DNA of 64,000 nucleotides, taken from the NCBI RefSeq assembly GCF_004368405.1, contig NZ_SBJH01000032.1:1-64000 (forward strand), written 5' to 3'. Positions within the stretch are counted from its first letter, which is position 1. Each line of letters begins with the position of its first letter. Under the pieces are notes generated by a model. That model searched no databases and had not been told where the DNA came from. It saw only the letters and a program-made list of their open reading frames with translations. A program made the translations under genes and the position numbers. The stretch comes from Olivibacter sp. XZL3. Lineage in GTDB: Bacteria; Bacteroidota; Bacteroidia; Sphingobacteriales; Sphingobacteriaceae. This document shows positions 26,195 through 35,173 of this stretch, piece after piece.

Positions 26195-27223
26195 TTAAAA
26201 ATCTCTTAATTTCCATTTTTTATAAGCCTTATTTACTTTATCTCCCCAGTTCCCGTACCAAGCGTAGCCTACACGGCGCTCATTCTCAATGGCTGAGAGG
26301 CTTCGGTGCGGGATGCCATCTCGGCCGGCGAATAAAGGCTCTTGCTTTTTGAGGTCATAAAAACGAGCCCAACACGTAGCGCCCTGTTTATCAACCAAAA
26401 CCCGGTCTTTTCCGCTTGATTGGATTGAGTTTTCAATAAGCACGGCTTCTTTATTCTCTATCTTATGTGCAGCGAACCACTTGACGCCTGCTTCAATGGC
26501 TTCTACCAAAGCGCTTGAATATGGTTGCTCCATTAAAAAAAGCAAAATATCGCTTGATTCTGCCGTGGCCAGTGACGGTAATTCATAAGCCCTGGCTTTA
26601 GCAGGCAGCAGGTTTTCCTTATCGTACTGCGCGGCCCATATTGTCTTTTCTCCATCTATGGTTACTTGTGTTTTTAGTATACAAGCAATGCCGCTAGTAA
26701 TTGCTCTTTGTGCTTTTTCCTTATAGACTGCTTCCAACACATCGAAGCCGTTTTTGTTGGCGACAATGTCTTGCATAATGCGCAAGACGTTGATCATCGC
26801 GCGGTCATTATAGGTGATCTGCGATCGATAAAGATGGGTGTCGGGATAATATTGCGGCCAACCGCCGTTGGGGTATTGAGCCTGCAAGAGGTAGTCAATA
26901 CCCTTTTCAGCTCCTTTCAGATACCGCTGATTTCCGCTTTTGCGGTAGGCGTTTATTAGGTAACGGATCTCGCTGCTTGTAGCGTTATTGTCAATGGTAG
27001 CATCTTGTAGGCCTTTTTGAGCCTTAGCCAAAGTGATTTCCGAGGGACTAAATACACGATTATAATTTACCTTTCGTTTGTCGAGGAATTTTGACCAGCC
27101 ACCATAATTGCGTTGTAGCCGTAATATATTTTCAGCTATCGCATCCGTTTTCTCCTGTCCTTGGGCAAAACAGAAGAAGCAAGGTAAGAAGATTAAAGGG
27201 ATCCATCGACAATGTTTCAACAT
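26195..27223 (-). CDS. Pectate lyase, PL10 family
   Basis: A 342-residue secreted polysaccharide lyase of family 10, which cleaves de-esterified homogalacturonan by beta-elimination to give 4,5-unsaturated oligogalacturonides. Signal peptide about residues 1-21 (ends CFAQG). The alpha/alpha-toroid signatures are present: NILRLQRNYGGWSKFLD near 33, YLLQAQYPNGGWPQYYPD near 111, ITYNDRAMINVLRIMQDI near 135, IWAAQYD and RAYELPSLATAESSDILLFL, plus CWARFYDL and GRDG. Third gene of the CE8-GH43-PL10 operon, 8 bp after GH43. Confidence 0.92.
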   Translation of the reverse strand: MLKHCRWIPLIFLPCFFCFAQGQEKTDAIAENILRLQRNYGGWSKFLDKRKVNYNRVFSPSEITLAKAQKGLQDATIDNNATSSEIRYLINAYRKSGNQRYLKGAEKGIDYLLQAQYPNGGWPQYYPDTHLYRSQITYNDRAMINVLRIMQDIVANKNGFDVLEAVYKEKAQRAITSGIACILKTQVTIDGEKTIWAAQYDKENLLPAKARAYELPSLATAESSDILLFLMEQPYSSALVEAIEAGVKWFAAHKIENKEAVLIENSIQSSGKDRVLVDKQGATCWARFYDLKKQEPLFAGRDGIPHRSLSAIENERRVGYAWYGNWGDKVNKAYKKWKLRDF

Positions 27224-27231
27224 AGGCCTAT

Positions 27232-28872
27232 TTATTTTTCTATTCTAAACCAATCGTAATCGCCCCAGCCCGAATCGTTAATTTGGCGGTCGCGCGTGCT
27301 GAACAGCCCCACTTTTGCCCCGATCCATTGTCCGGGAGTTGCCCGGAACACCGCGTCGATGCTTTTAAACGTTTTTCCGTCTTCGCTATAACTAAATCGG
27401 CATTCGGCGCCGGCCTTTACCTGAACACGAAGAAATACGGTGTTTGTTTTTATGGGCTGGATAACGGTTTCCTTTTCTGCAGCGCCTTTATGCGCGTCTT
27501 TCGCTTCTCCGTACACAAGGACGATGCCCTCTTGTTTGCTTTTCAGGCTTAAATGGGCATAGCTTTGGCCCATAATTATCAAACCGGTTCTTTCATTTTT
27601 TATCTTTTCGTTTGGCGTAAAGCTGACCTTCGTTGTTGCCGTAAATACTTCCGTAGGGAATTTTTGTAATAATATATTTGGAACATCCCAGAGATTGCGA
27701 GCGCTGTCCGGAGCCTGCTGGGTATAAAGTCGCAATACCCCTTTTTCAGGGTAGAAGAACGACCAAGTGGCCTTCGGATTGGCTTGCCATTGCCATTGTT
27801 TGCCCATTGTTCGATCATTAAACTCATCACTTTCAACAGGTGTTTGTATGGGATAGCTTTTCCCAACATTCGGTTTTTTATGGGATAAAACCGGTTCACC
27901 GGTTCCTTTTCCTTCCACATCCTTCCCTATAACAGGCCAGTCGTTTACCCATTGCATGGGTTGAAGATGCACCACTCGCCCATAAGCGTCTTTATCCTGG
28001 AAATGAAGGAACCAATCTTCACCATTTTGCGTGTCTACCCAACCGCCCTGATGCGGTCCATTGATATTCGTGTTCCCTTGTGCCATGGCTACACGTCTCT
28101 CGTAAGGACCGTAGATGTTTTTTGAACGTAGGGCGAGTTGCCAGCCCGTGGCGACGCCACCGGCAGGTGCCATAATATAATAATAACCGTTCCGCTTATA
28201 AAATTTAGGTCCCTCAATAGTAGGATCTAAAGCATGCCCATCATAGACAATCGTACCTTCGTCCAGCGTTTTTGTGCCATCAGCACTCAACCTCTTGATG
28301 GCTATGATACTTTTGATACCGGCGCGACTACCTGCATAGGCATATACAATGTAAGCCTGGCCATCTTCATCCCATAAAGGACAAACATCAATTATCCCTT
28401 TACCCGCTTCCACCAACACCGGTTCCTCCCAGTCACCGGCCGGGTCTTTCGTCTTAATCATATAGATACCAAAATCCGGATCGCCGTAGTAGATATAAAA
28501 CTTACCTTGCTGATAACGGATGGAAGGTGCCCAAACGCCATTACCGTGTTGCGTTTTTGAGAAGTGATCGAAGGGCGGCTGTCTCTTAAGCGCATGACCA
28601 ATAATTTGCCAGTTTACTAAATCCTTGGAATGTAAGATCGGTAAGCCCGGTATGGCATCAAAGCTCGAAGCCGTCATGTAGAAGTCCTCGCCCACGCGGA
28701 TAACGTCGGGATCGGAATAATCGGCGTCTAGTACCGGGTTTTTATAGGTGCCATCGCCCTGATCGGCTCGCCACACCTGGGAAACATAGGGCTTCTCTTG
28801 CGCTATTGACAGCATGCAAGAGCAGGTGATTAGTAATAAGGATAAAAGGCACGTATTTCGTAGCATTGTCAT
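27232..28872 (-). CDS. GH43 glycoside hydrolase (arabinosidase/xylosidase type)
   Basis: A 546-residue secreted GH43 enzyme. Signal peptide about residues 1-24. The five-bladed propeller (about 40-330) shows the catalytic base in NPVLDADYSDPDVIRV, the pKa-modulating Asp in IIDVCPLWDEDG and the acid Glu in PTIEGPKFYKR. A C-terminal beta-sandwich (about 345-546; SDEFNDRTMGKQWQWQANP, later ending WGDYDWFRIEK) is the module usual in beta-xylosidase-like members. In this pectin setting it probably trims arabinose or xylose side chains, for example from arabinan or xylogalacturonan (inference). Between CE8 (2 bp gap) and PL10 in one operon. Confidence 0.92.
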   Translation of the reverse strand: MTMLRNTCLLSLLLITCSCMLSIAQEKPYVSQVWRADQGDGTYKNPVLDADYSDPDVIRVGEDFYMTASSFDAIPGLPILHSKDLVNWQIIGHALKRQPPFDHFSKTQHGNGVWAPSIRYQQGKFYIYYGDPDFGIYMIKTKDPAGDWEEPVLVEAGKGIIDVCPLWDEDGQAYIVYAYAGSRAGIKSIIAIKRLSADGTKTLDEGTIVYDGHALDPTIEGPKFYKRNGYYYIMAPAGGVATGWQLALRSKNIYGPYERRVAMAQGNTNINGPHQGGWVDTQNGEDWFLHFQDKDAYGRVVHLQPMQWVNDWPVIGKDVEGKGTGEPVLSHKKPNVGKSYPIQTPVESDEFNDRTMGKQWQWQANPKATWSFFYPEKGVLRLYTQQAPDSARNLWDVPNILLQKFPTEVFTATTKVSFTPNEKIKNERTGLIIMGQSYAHLSLKSKQEGIVLVYGEAKDAHKGAAEKETVIQPIKTNTVFLRVQVKAGAECRFSYSEDGKTFKSIDAVFRATPGQWIGAKVGLFSTRDRQINDSGWGDYDWFRIEK

Positions 28873-28874
28873 GA

Positions 28875-29873
28875 TTACTGGCTATTTGTAGGATGCCAAG
28901 CATCCTGATAATTGAATATTTTGCTGGGTTCATAATGTGCCGCTTCTTCGGCTGTTAATTGCCTGCTCCAGTTAACCCGAGCTCGGGCATTCGCCCCCGG
29001 CCCCTCACTTCGATATTCTGCATAGTAAGCGGTGGATTCATTCGCCGAATTCCGCCAGTTATCCCATCCTTGCGCGAGGATATGTTGACTCATATAGCAG
29101 CGTATAAAGACTGTCTTGGCATAAGGGCGCCACGGTCGGCCGAGATATACTTTCGTTGCTTCTTTATCTGCAGTAAGCTTGCAATCTAAAAAGACAAAGC
29201 CGAAGGCTTGTCGCGGTGTGGTGGATGCTGCTGTAATATAAGAGTTACTTAAACTATGAATAGTACAACGCTGAAAAACTGCCGTAGCCTGTCCAAATAT
29301 GAAATCGGTAGTTCCTTCGATATAGCAATCGAGGTAGTATTGCCGACTATTTTCCGTGGCTGTATAGAGTGTGTCTTGGTTCCCCAAGAGCCGGCAGTTT
29401 TTTATGACAACCCGATCCGCTTCAACATGTAAAGCCACTGCTTGGCCAACGCGGCCTGCCGTGTTTTGTATGGTCAGCCCTTCAGCGGTAAAATCATTTC
29501 CTTGCACCAAGACCGTATACGAATTATAGGTTGTAAAGGCTTTTTTTCCAAAGGGATCAACCGTATCCGTATAGGTCTTCCCCGAATAGTCTGCGTTGGT
29601 AATGATCGTTTGCCCGGTACCATCTCCAATGAAAGAAATATTCGTTTTCCAAGAAGGGACAACTATCTTTTCTCTATATATACCTTTTCTGATATAAATC
29701 CGAACCTGTTGCTGTGATAAGTCGCGCACGGCATTGACCGCTTCCTGAATCGTACGGAAGTCGCCGTCACCCTCTTGGCTAACAACAAACCGATCCGGAT
29801 AAATGGTTTGAGAAAAAATCGGATGATGAAATATACAGCCGAATATAATAATCAATAGTGCGATCCTCTTCAT
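28875..29873 (-). CDS. Pectinesterase (pectin methylesterase, CE8), second copy
   Basis: A 332-residue secreted CE8 methylesterase. Signal peptide about residues 1-21. Signatures: IRKGIYREKIVVP near 60, GQAVALHVEADRVVI, NQDTLYTATE, GTTDFIFGQATAVF and LGRPWRPYAKTVF, all with expected catalytic Gln, Asp and Arg. First gene of the minus-strand operon CE8-GH43-PL10. It is divergent from the first SusC gene, and operator 2 sits between them, so the one site can control both directions. Clearly paralogous to the plus-strand CE8 at 24.6 kb, but the two differ enough to be old duplicates or separate acquisitions. Confidence 0.93.
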   Translation of the reverse strand: MKRIALLIIIFGCIFHHPIFSQTIYPDRFVVSQEGDGDFRTIQEAVNAVRDLSQQQVRIYIRKGIYREKIVVPSWKTNISFIGDGTGQTIITNADYSGKTYTDTVDPFGKKAFTTYNSYTVLVQGNDFTAEGLTIQNTAGRVGQAVALHVEADRVVIKNCRLLGNQDTLYTATENSRQYYLDCYIEGTTDFIFGQATAVFQRCTIHSLSNSYITAASTTPRQAFGFVFLDCKLTADKEATKVYLGRPWRPYAKTVFIRCYMSQHILAQGWDNWRNSANESTAYYAEYRSEGPGANARARVNWSRQLTAEEAAHYEPSKIFNYQDAWHPTNSQ

Positions 29874-29964
29874 AAAATTATAGGAAGGTGATGGATTTTC
29901 TGATTGGTCCGTAGGACAAGAATAGGGAGAATTTTTATAATGCTAGCAGGGCAGAACGATAATT

Positions 29965-29998
29965 TTTACGCAATCGTTTCCGGGATCGATTGCGTAAA
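29965..29998. promoter_or_regulatory. LacI-type operator 2, divergent CE8 / susC1 region
   Basis: Outer arms TTTACGCAATCG and CGATTGCGTAAA are perfect over 12 bp around a 10-nt centre containing CCGG. The 24-bp core 29971-29994 aligns with operators 1, 3 and 4. It lies 106 bp before susC1 and 91 bp from the divergent CE8 start. Confidence 0.78.
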
Positions 29999-30104
29999 TT
30001 TCAATGGATGCCAACGTTGGAAATGCGCTTGGATAATTCTATACTTGCGAATCAGATGCTAAGCAATTAAAATCACAAGCCAAAATTAATACTAGCTAAC
30101 CAAA

Positions 30105-33095
30105 ATGATGAAACTACCTAAAAGAATCAACAGCTTTTTTATTACGTTTTTTTGTCTAACTGCGATTAACCTGTCTAATACCGTTGGGCAAAATAGAACG
30201 GTTACCGGGAAGGTGGTCGACAAAGAAGGTCTGCCTTTAATTGCTGTAAGTGTGCTGGCGAAAGGAACCAACACAGGTACAAGTACAAACAATCAAGGGG
30301 AATTCAGCTTGGCGCTGCCCAGTATACCAGCTACCTTGGTTTTTAATTATGTAGGATATAAACCTCAGGAAATATCAATAGATGCACCAAAACGGTTACC
30401 TAACATTGTGTTGGAGGAAGACGCAACCGATCTAGATGAAGTGGTTGTAATCGGCTACGGTACAGTTAAGAAAAGGGACCTCACAGGAGCCGTCACGTCA
30501 GTAGCGCGTGAAGAGTTAACAAAATTACCTACTACCAATGTAATGGAATCGGTGCAGGGAAAAGCACCTGGAGTAGATATTGTGCGGCAAAGTGGTTCTG
30601 CCACATCGGGTGTGAGCATTACTGTGAGAGGCAATCGCTCCATTACCGCAGGAAACGGTCCACTCTTTATTGTAGACGGGATGCAATATTCCAGCATTCA
30701 GGATATCAACCCCAATGATATTGAGAGCATGGAAGTGCTCAAAGACGCCTCCTCCACAGCCATATATGGTTCAAGAGGGGCCAATGGCGTAATCATCGTC
30801 ACCACCAAGCGTGGAGTATCCGGTGCACCGAGGGTGTCTTTCAACGCTTACTACGGGGTGCAAGAGGTAGCAGGCTATCCGCGCGTTATGAATGGTCAGG
30901 AATATGTGGCTTTACGTAGGGAAGCTTATCGCACTACGGGCGTTTGGAACAGTCCGGCCGATGATGCCAAAATTTTCAGTAACGAGCAACTCGGTTTCAT
31001 TGAAAACAATGTTTCTACCGATTATGCGGATATGTTATTAGGAACAGGGCATCAACAGGATTATCAGTTGAACATCTCCGGCGGTACAGAGAAATTAACG
31101 TCTTACTTCTCGCTTGATTTCTTTAATGAAAAAGGGCTATTTGAGATGGACGATGCCCGACGTTATACCGCCCGCTTAAACTTGGATTATCAGGTGACCA
31201 ATACGCTGAAAGTCGGGACCCAAACTCAGCTAACCTACTATGACCAAAATAAACGTGCCGATCCGCTTAATCAGGCTAATAAGATCAGTCCGCTCAATAC
31301 GCCTTTTGATGCAGAAGGCAATTATATTATTTATCCGGGACAAGGAGGAGCAATTAATCCTTTGGCCGATGAGCAGCCTGGTAACTACAAAAACAATGTA
31401 AAGACACTTCGCGTTTTCCCGACGGTTTTCGCTGAATTAAAACCAGTCGAAGGATTGAGCATCCGCGGTAATTTTGCGGTAAATCTGTCCAATTTGCGGG
31501 ACGGTTTGTATGAAGGTTCCTATTCGATCCGTCGCAACGGTGCGAATTCACGCGCTACCTATGTGACGAACAATGGCTTGGGCTATAACTGGCAAGCAAT
31601 TGTGAATTACCAAAAGAGTTTCGGTGAACATGATTTCAGTATAACGGGTATCAGTGAATACCTTTATAATGATACCGAGAATGCGACAGCGCAAGGGGAA
31701 AATCAATTATTAGACAATAATTTCTTTTATAACCTCGGCTCGAATACGCAAAACCTCGCTATAACCAGCGCTTATACCGAAACAAAACTACTATCGTATG
31801 CCGCTCGGGTAAATTATGGGTATAAAGGGAAATACCTGTTGACACTAACGGCGCGGACGGACGGTGCTAGTCAATTGGCTGTAGGTAATAAGTGGGACTT
31901 TTTCCCTTCTGTAGCGGGCGCTTGGCGCATTGTTGATGAAGGATTTATGAAAGAACAGTCGTTGTTTAGCGATCTTAAATTGCGGGCAAGTTATGGTGTC
32001 TCCGGCAACTCTTCAGTCGTTGCTTATTCATCTCAGAGTACGCTTACCCGAATACCCTTTGCTTATGGCGACGCGTCGGCTCCGGGATACGGTTTTCCAA
32101 ACAATTCGCGGAACCCCCAGTTAGGTTGGGAAAAATCGGCTAATACCAATATCGGTTTGGACTTTGGACTGTTCAAAGGACGACTAAACGGTACCTTAGA
32201 ACTCTATCACACCAGTACGAGCGATTTATTGCTCGATAGAATCCTGCCACCTACTTCTGGCTATTCTTTCGTCACGCAAAATATTGGTAAAACGGAAAAT
32301 AAAGGTATTGAGTTTATGTTAAATGCGGCTCCGATCAGCAACGACCAATTTAAATGGAATAGTACCGTATCGTTTACCAAAAATATCGAAAAGGTGAAAG
32401 AACTGATCGACAATCAAGATGTAATCAGCTTGGATTCACGGTATGTGGTTGTTGGCTATCCCGTTAATTCGTATTTCGATTACGAAAAGCTCGGCATTTG
32501 GCAATTGGGCGAAGAAGGTCTGGCAGCGGCCTATGGGCAGAGCCCGGGAGACATCCGAGTGAGGGACCAAAACGGCGACGACGTAATTACTGCCGACGGA
32601 GATCGCGTGGTGGTTGGTTCACAAGTACCCAAATGGAGCTTGGGATGGAATAACGATTTTAGCTACAAAAGCTTTGATTTGAATATTAATATTTTTGCCC
32701 GTATCGGGCAAATGATCAACGCCAATTACCTCACCCGCTATGACCCGCAAGCCGTTGAAAATAGCACGGCCGACATAAGTTATTGGACCCCTGAAAATCC
32801 CAGCAACGAATGGCCACGGCCCAATGCCAATTTAAGTAGAACAAGTATGCTCTATACTTCTACCTTGGGCTATACTGATGGCTCTTTCGTAAAGTTGAGA
32901 AATGTTACCCTAGGGTACACCTTACCTGCTTCTCTTACGGATAAATGGGGCTTAGCTAAATTGAAGGTGTACGTTTCGGGTAGAAACTTAGCAATGTGGA
33001 CGAAAACCATTAATGGATACGATCCGGAGCGTGGAGGCGGGGAATCGGCTCCTTTAACGCGTTTGATTGTAGCAGGTATTAATGTTAACTTTTAA
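30105..33095 (+). CDS. SusC/RagA-family TonB-dependent outer-membrane transporter 1
   Basis: A 996-residue TonB-dependent transporter of the SusC/RagA type, the pore that imports oligosaccharides together with its SusD lid. Signal peptide about residues 1-29. The N-terminal carboxypeptidase-regulatory-like domain starts at VTGKVVDKEGLPL, then comes the DEVVVIGYGTVKKRDLTGAV motif typical of SusC. The plug follows (ESVQGKAPGVDI, then IFIVDGMQYS-like and DASSTAIYGSRGANGVIIVTTK) and then the 22-strand barrel ending GINVNF. No anti-sigma-type extension. Pairs with the SusD gene 12 bp downstream; likely substrate is oligogalacturonide or another pectic oligomer. Confidence 0.95.
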   Translation: MMKLPKRINSFFITFFCLTAINLSNTVGQNRTVTGKVVDKEGLPLIAVSVLAKGTNTGTSTNNQGEFSLALPSIPATLVFNYVGYKPQEISIDAPKRLPNIVLEEDATDLDEVVVIGYGTVKKRDLTGAVTSVAREELTKLPTTNVMESVQGKAPGVDIVRQSGSATSGVSITVRGNRSITAGNGPLFIVDGMQYSSIQDINPNDIESMEVLKDASSTAIYGSRGANGVIIVTTKRGVSGAPRVSFNAYYGVQEVAGYPRVMNGQEYVALRREAYRTTGVWNSPADDAKIFSNEQLGFIENNVSTDYADMLLGTGHQQDYQLNISGGTEKLTSYFSLDFFNEKGLFEMDDARRYTARLNLDYQVTNTLKVGTQTQLTYYDQNKRADPLNQANKISPLNTPFDAEGNYIIYPGQGGAINPLADEQPGNYKNNVKTLRVFPTVFAELKPVEGLSIRGNFAVNLSNLRDGLYEGSYSIRRNGANSRATYVTNNGLGYNWQAIVNYQKSFGEHDFSITGISEYLYNDTENATAQGENQLLDNNFFYNLGSNTQNLAITSAYTETKLLSYAARVNYGYKGKYLLTLTARTDGASQLAVGNKWDFFPSVAGAWRIVDEGFMKEQSLFSDLKLRASYGVSGNSSVVAYSSQSTLTRIPFAYGDASAPGYGFPNNSRNPQLGWEKSANTNIGLDFGLFKGRLNGTLELYHTSTSDLLLDRILPPTSGYSFVTQNIGKTENKGIEFMLNAAPISNDQFKWNSTVSFTKNIEKVKELIDNQDVISLDSRYVVVGYPVNSYFDYEKLGIWQLGEEGLAAAYGQSPGDIRVRDQNGDDVITADGDRVVVGSQVPKWSLGWNNDFSYKSFDLNINIFARIGQMINANYLTRYDPQAVENSTADISYWTPENPSNEWPRPNANLSRTSMLYTSTLGYTDGSFVKLRNVTLGYTLPASLTDKWGLAKLKVYVSGRNLAMWTKTINGYDPERGGGESAPLTRLIVAGINVNF

Positions 33096-33107
33096 AAGGC
33101 AAACACC

Positions 33108-34772
33108 ATGATTTTTAGAACTATCTATAAAGCAGCTTTATTTGCGGCCCTGATCATAACAACCGGGCTGACTTCCTGTAAAAAAATGCTCGACGAGGAG
33201 AACCTTAGTGGGATTACCGACGAAACTTTGTATACGACCCCTAAAGGTTTTGAGACCTTGGTTAATGCAGCCTATAGTTATCAACGTTGGTGGTATGGAA
33301 AAGAAAGGGGCTATAATATAGCAGAAACGGGTACCGATTTGTGGACCAACGGTGCAGGGGACGTTTATCCGGATTTAACGACTTATCAAAATTTACAGGC
33401 TACCAATGGTGCGCTGCAAGAAGTATGGTCGAACTTCTATAAAGCTATTAATGTGTGCAACGCTGGTATTGCGAGAGTAGGAGATTCGGGAATGGACGAG
33501 GCGCTCCAAATACAAAGAACAGCCGAATTTCGATTCCTACGTGCCTTTTATTACTACCACATCGTAGAAACTTGGGGTGGCGTACATCTGACAACAGAAG
33601 AGACTGTGGGCGTGGTTACAGAAGCAAGCAAATCAAGCGTTGATGATTTTTACAACTTAATCATAGAAGACTTGCGCTTTGCTGTTGATAACTTGGCGCC
33701 ATCCACTTCCGATTACGGACGAGTAACTAAACCGGCAGCAGAAGCTTTTTTGGCGCGGGTATATTTAACCAGAGGAATGGATGCCGAAGCAGGCGCCTTG
33801 GCAAAGAAGGTGATCAATGATTATGGTTTTTCCTTGCTCCCAAATTATGCAGACCTATGGAGGATGGACAACCAGCAAAACAGCGAAATTGTTTACGCGG
33901 TGAACTATTCGTCTAATTTGAATGATAATGATATGCAGGATGACAATGTGTATCCCAATGGGGATAACCGCGGGTCAAACAGCGCGCATATGCTCTTCCT
34001 TATGAAGTATGACGATCAGCCGGGTGTGATCAGAAGCCTGGAATATGGCAGGCCTTTTAATCGCTATCAGCCATCCCGTTATCTGTTGTATCTTTTTAAC
34101 GAAAATATAGACAGCAGGTTCGAAGCTTCGTTTCAAAATGTATGGTATTGCAATCAACCGAATGCATCGGGAAGACCGGCAGGAATGAATGTAGGAGATA
34201 CTGCGGTATTTATTTCAAAGTACTCCGTTCCGGCGTCCGTTCGGACTGCCAAAAATTATACGATCTATGATGATGGTGATATCTATAATACGGATGGCTC
34301 ATCGAAGAATCGGTTACGTTATATCTCACTTAAAAAGTTCATGGATGATACCCGCGGAAGTATAAACGAAGCGCAGAGTGTGCGGGATGCTTTTGTTATT
34401 CGACTAGCCGAAATGTACTTGATAGTGGCTGAAGCCGCTTTTAAAACCGGTAATAACGAGGAAGCGGCAAGCTATCTAAATTCCATTCGCCAGCGTGCTG
34501 CCAAAGAAGGGCTTCAAGCAGAAATGGCTATTTCCCCCTCGGATGTAACGCTGGATTTTATATTGGAGGAACGAGCAAGAGAGTTTGCCGGCGAACAAAT
34601 GCGATGGTTCGATTTAAAACGCACTGGAAAATTGAGCGAAAATCTCCAGCAATTTAATCCGCATGCGACCGCCTTTTTTCGGGATTATCATTTGTTGCGT
34701 CCTATTCCTCAAAATCAACTGGATGCGGTAACGAATAAAAGCGAGTTTACCCAAAATCCCGGCTATCAGTAA
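33108..34772 (+). CDS. SusD/RagB-family substrate-binding lipoprotein 1
   Basis: A 554-residue SusD-like surface lipoprotein. Signal peptide with lipobox TGLTSC near residue 24. TPR-like helices form the N-terminal scaffold (EFRFLRAFYYYHIVETWGGV near 140). The C-terminal RagB/SusD segment is clear: VIRLAEMYLIVAEAAFKTGN, EAASYLNSIRQRAA, LDFILEERAREFAGEQMRWFDLKRTGKL and LLRPIPQNQLD. It binds pectic oligomers and closes the SusC1 pore. Follows susC1 by 12 bp. Confidence 0.95.
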   Translation: MIFRTIYKAALFAALIITTGLTSCKKMLDEENLSGITDETLYTTPKGFETLVNAAYSYQRWWYGKERGYNIAETGTDLWTNGAGDVYPDLTTYQNLQATNGALQEVWSNFYKAINVCNAGIARVGDSGMDEALQIQRTAEFRFLRAFYYYHIVETWGGVHLTTEETVGVVTEASKSSVDDFYNLIIEDLRFAVDNLAPSTSDYGRVTKPAAEAFLARVYLTRGMDAEAGALAKKVINDYGFSLLPNYADLWRMDNQQNSEIVYAVNYSSNLNDNDMQDDNVYPNGDNRGSNSAHMLFLMKYDDQPGVIRSLEYGRPFNRYQPSRYLLYLFNENIDSRFEASFQNVWYCNQPNASGRPAGMNVGDTAVFISKYSVPASVRTAKNYTIYDDGDIYNTDGSSKNRLRYISLKKFMDDTRGSINEAQSVRDAFVIRLAEMYLIVAEAAFKTGNNEEAASYLNSIRQRAAKEGLQAEMAISPSDVTLDFILEERAREFAGEQMRWFDLKRTGKLSENLQQFNPHATAFFRDYHLLRPIPQNQLDAVTNKSEFTQNPGYQ

Positions 34773-34843
34773 AGAGTGGAAGAGTTTTTAAGTAGTGAAC
34801 TAGCAATGTAATGCGATAATAGTAGTGGCGGTAGCACCAAGAT

Positions 34844-34868
34844 CATGTCGAGCGGAGCCGGCGCATCT
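34844..34868. repeat. REP-like element fragment
   Basis: The string ATGTCGAGCGGAGCC followed by GGCGCATCT matches the shape of dispersed Bacteroidota repeats built around GTCGAGCGGAG. A related core lies in the hsp20 hairpin at 17.35 kb. Only one arm is recognisable here. Confidence 0.45.
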
Positions 34869-35011
34869 GTATGGAATTTACGTGATGAGGATAGACACCA
34901 GTGATGAATAAGCTTAGCTTATTGCTGAACATCTTGATACTTATGTCTTTGATACTTTAAATAAACGATAATAAAGCCTACAGCATCTTGCTATGGCCTA
35001 ACGCTCAAATC

Positions 35012-35045
35012 ACTACGCAATCGTTGCCGGCAACGATTGCGTAGT
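35012..35045. promoter_or_regulatory. LacI-type operator 3, upstream of susC2 (perfect 34-bp palindrome)
   Basis: Each 17-bp arm is exactly complementary: the left arm reads ACTACGCAATCGTTGCC and the right arm is its reverse complement, centre CCGG. The 24-bp core is 35017-35040. It ends 128 bp before the susC2 start. Six T follow the right arm, so an RNA hairpin here could also terminate transcription from susD1. Confidence 0.8.
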
Positions 35046-35173
35046 TTTTTATCGAATCCTTTGTACGATATCTTTCTTTAAGTGTGTACACTTGTACAAG
35101 GTCATTGGCCCGTCAACGGCTTATGGTCGAAAACCAATTAAATCCACCATTCTATTAACTTATTAGAACCATT

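Larger units (their letters stand above)
34773..35173. other. Intergenic region between the two SusCD pairs
   Basis: 401 bp without a gene. It holds a REP-like fragment at 34844-34868 and the perfect operator palindrome at 35012-35045. The remaining sequence is AT-rich leader DNA of susC2 without a recognisable reading frame. Confidence 0.6.
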
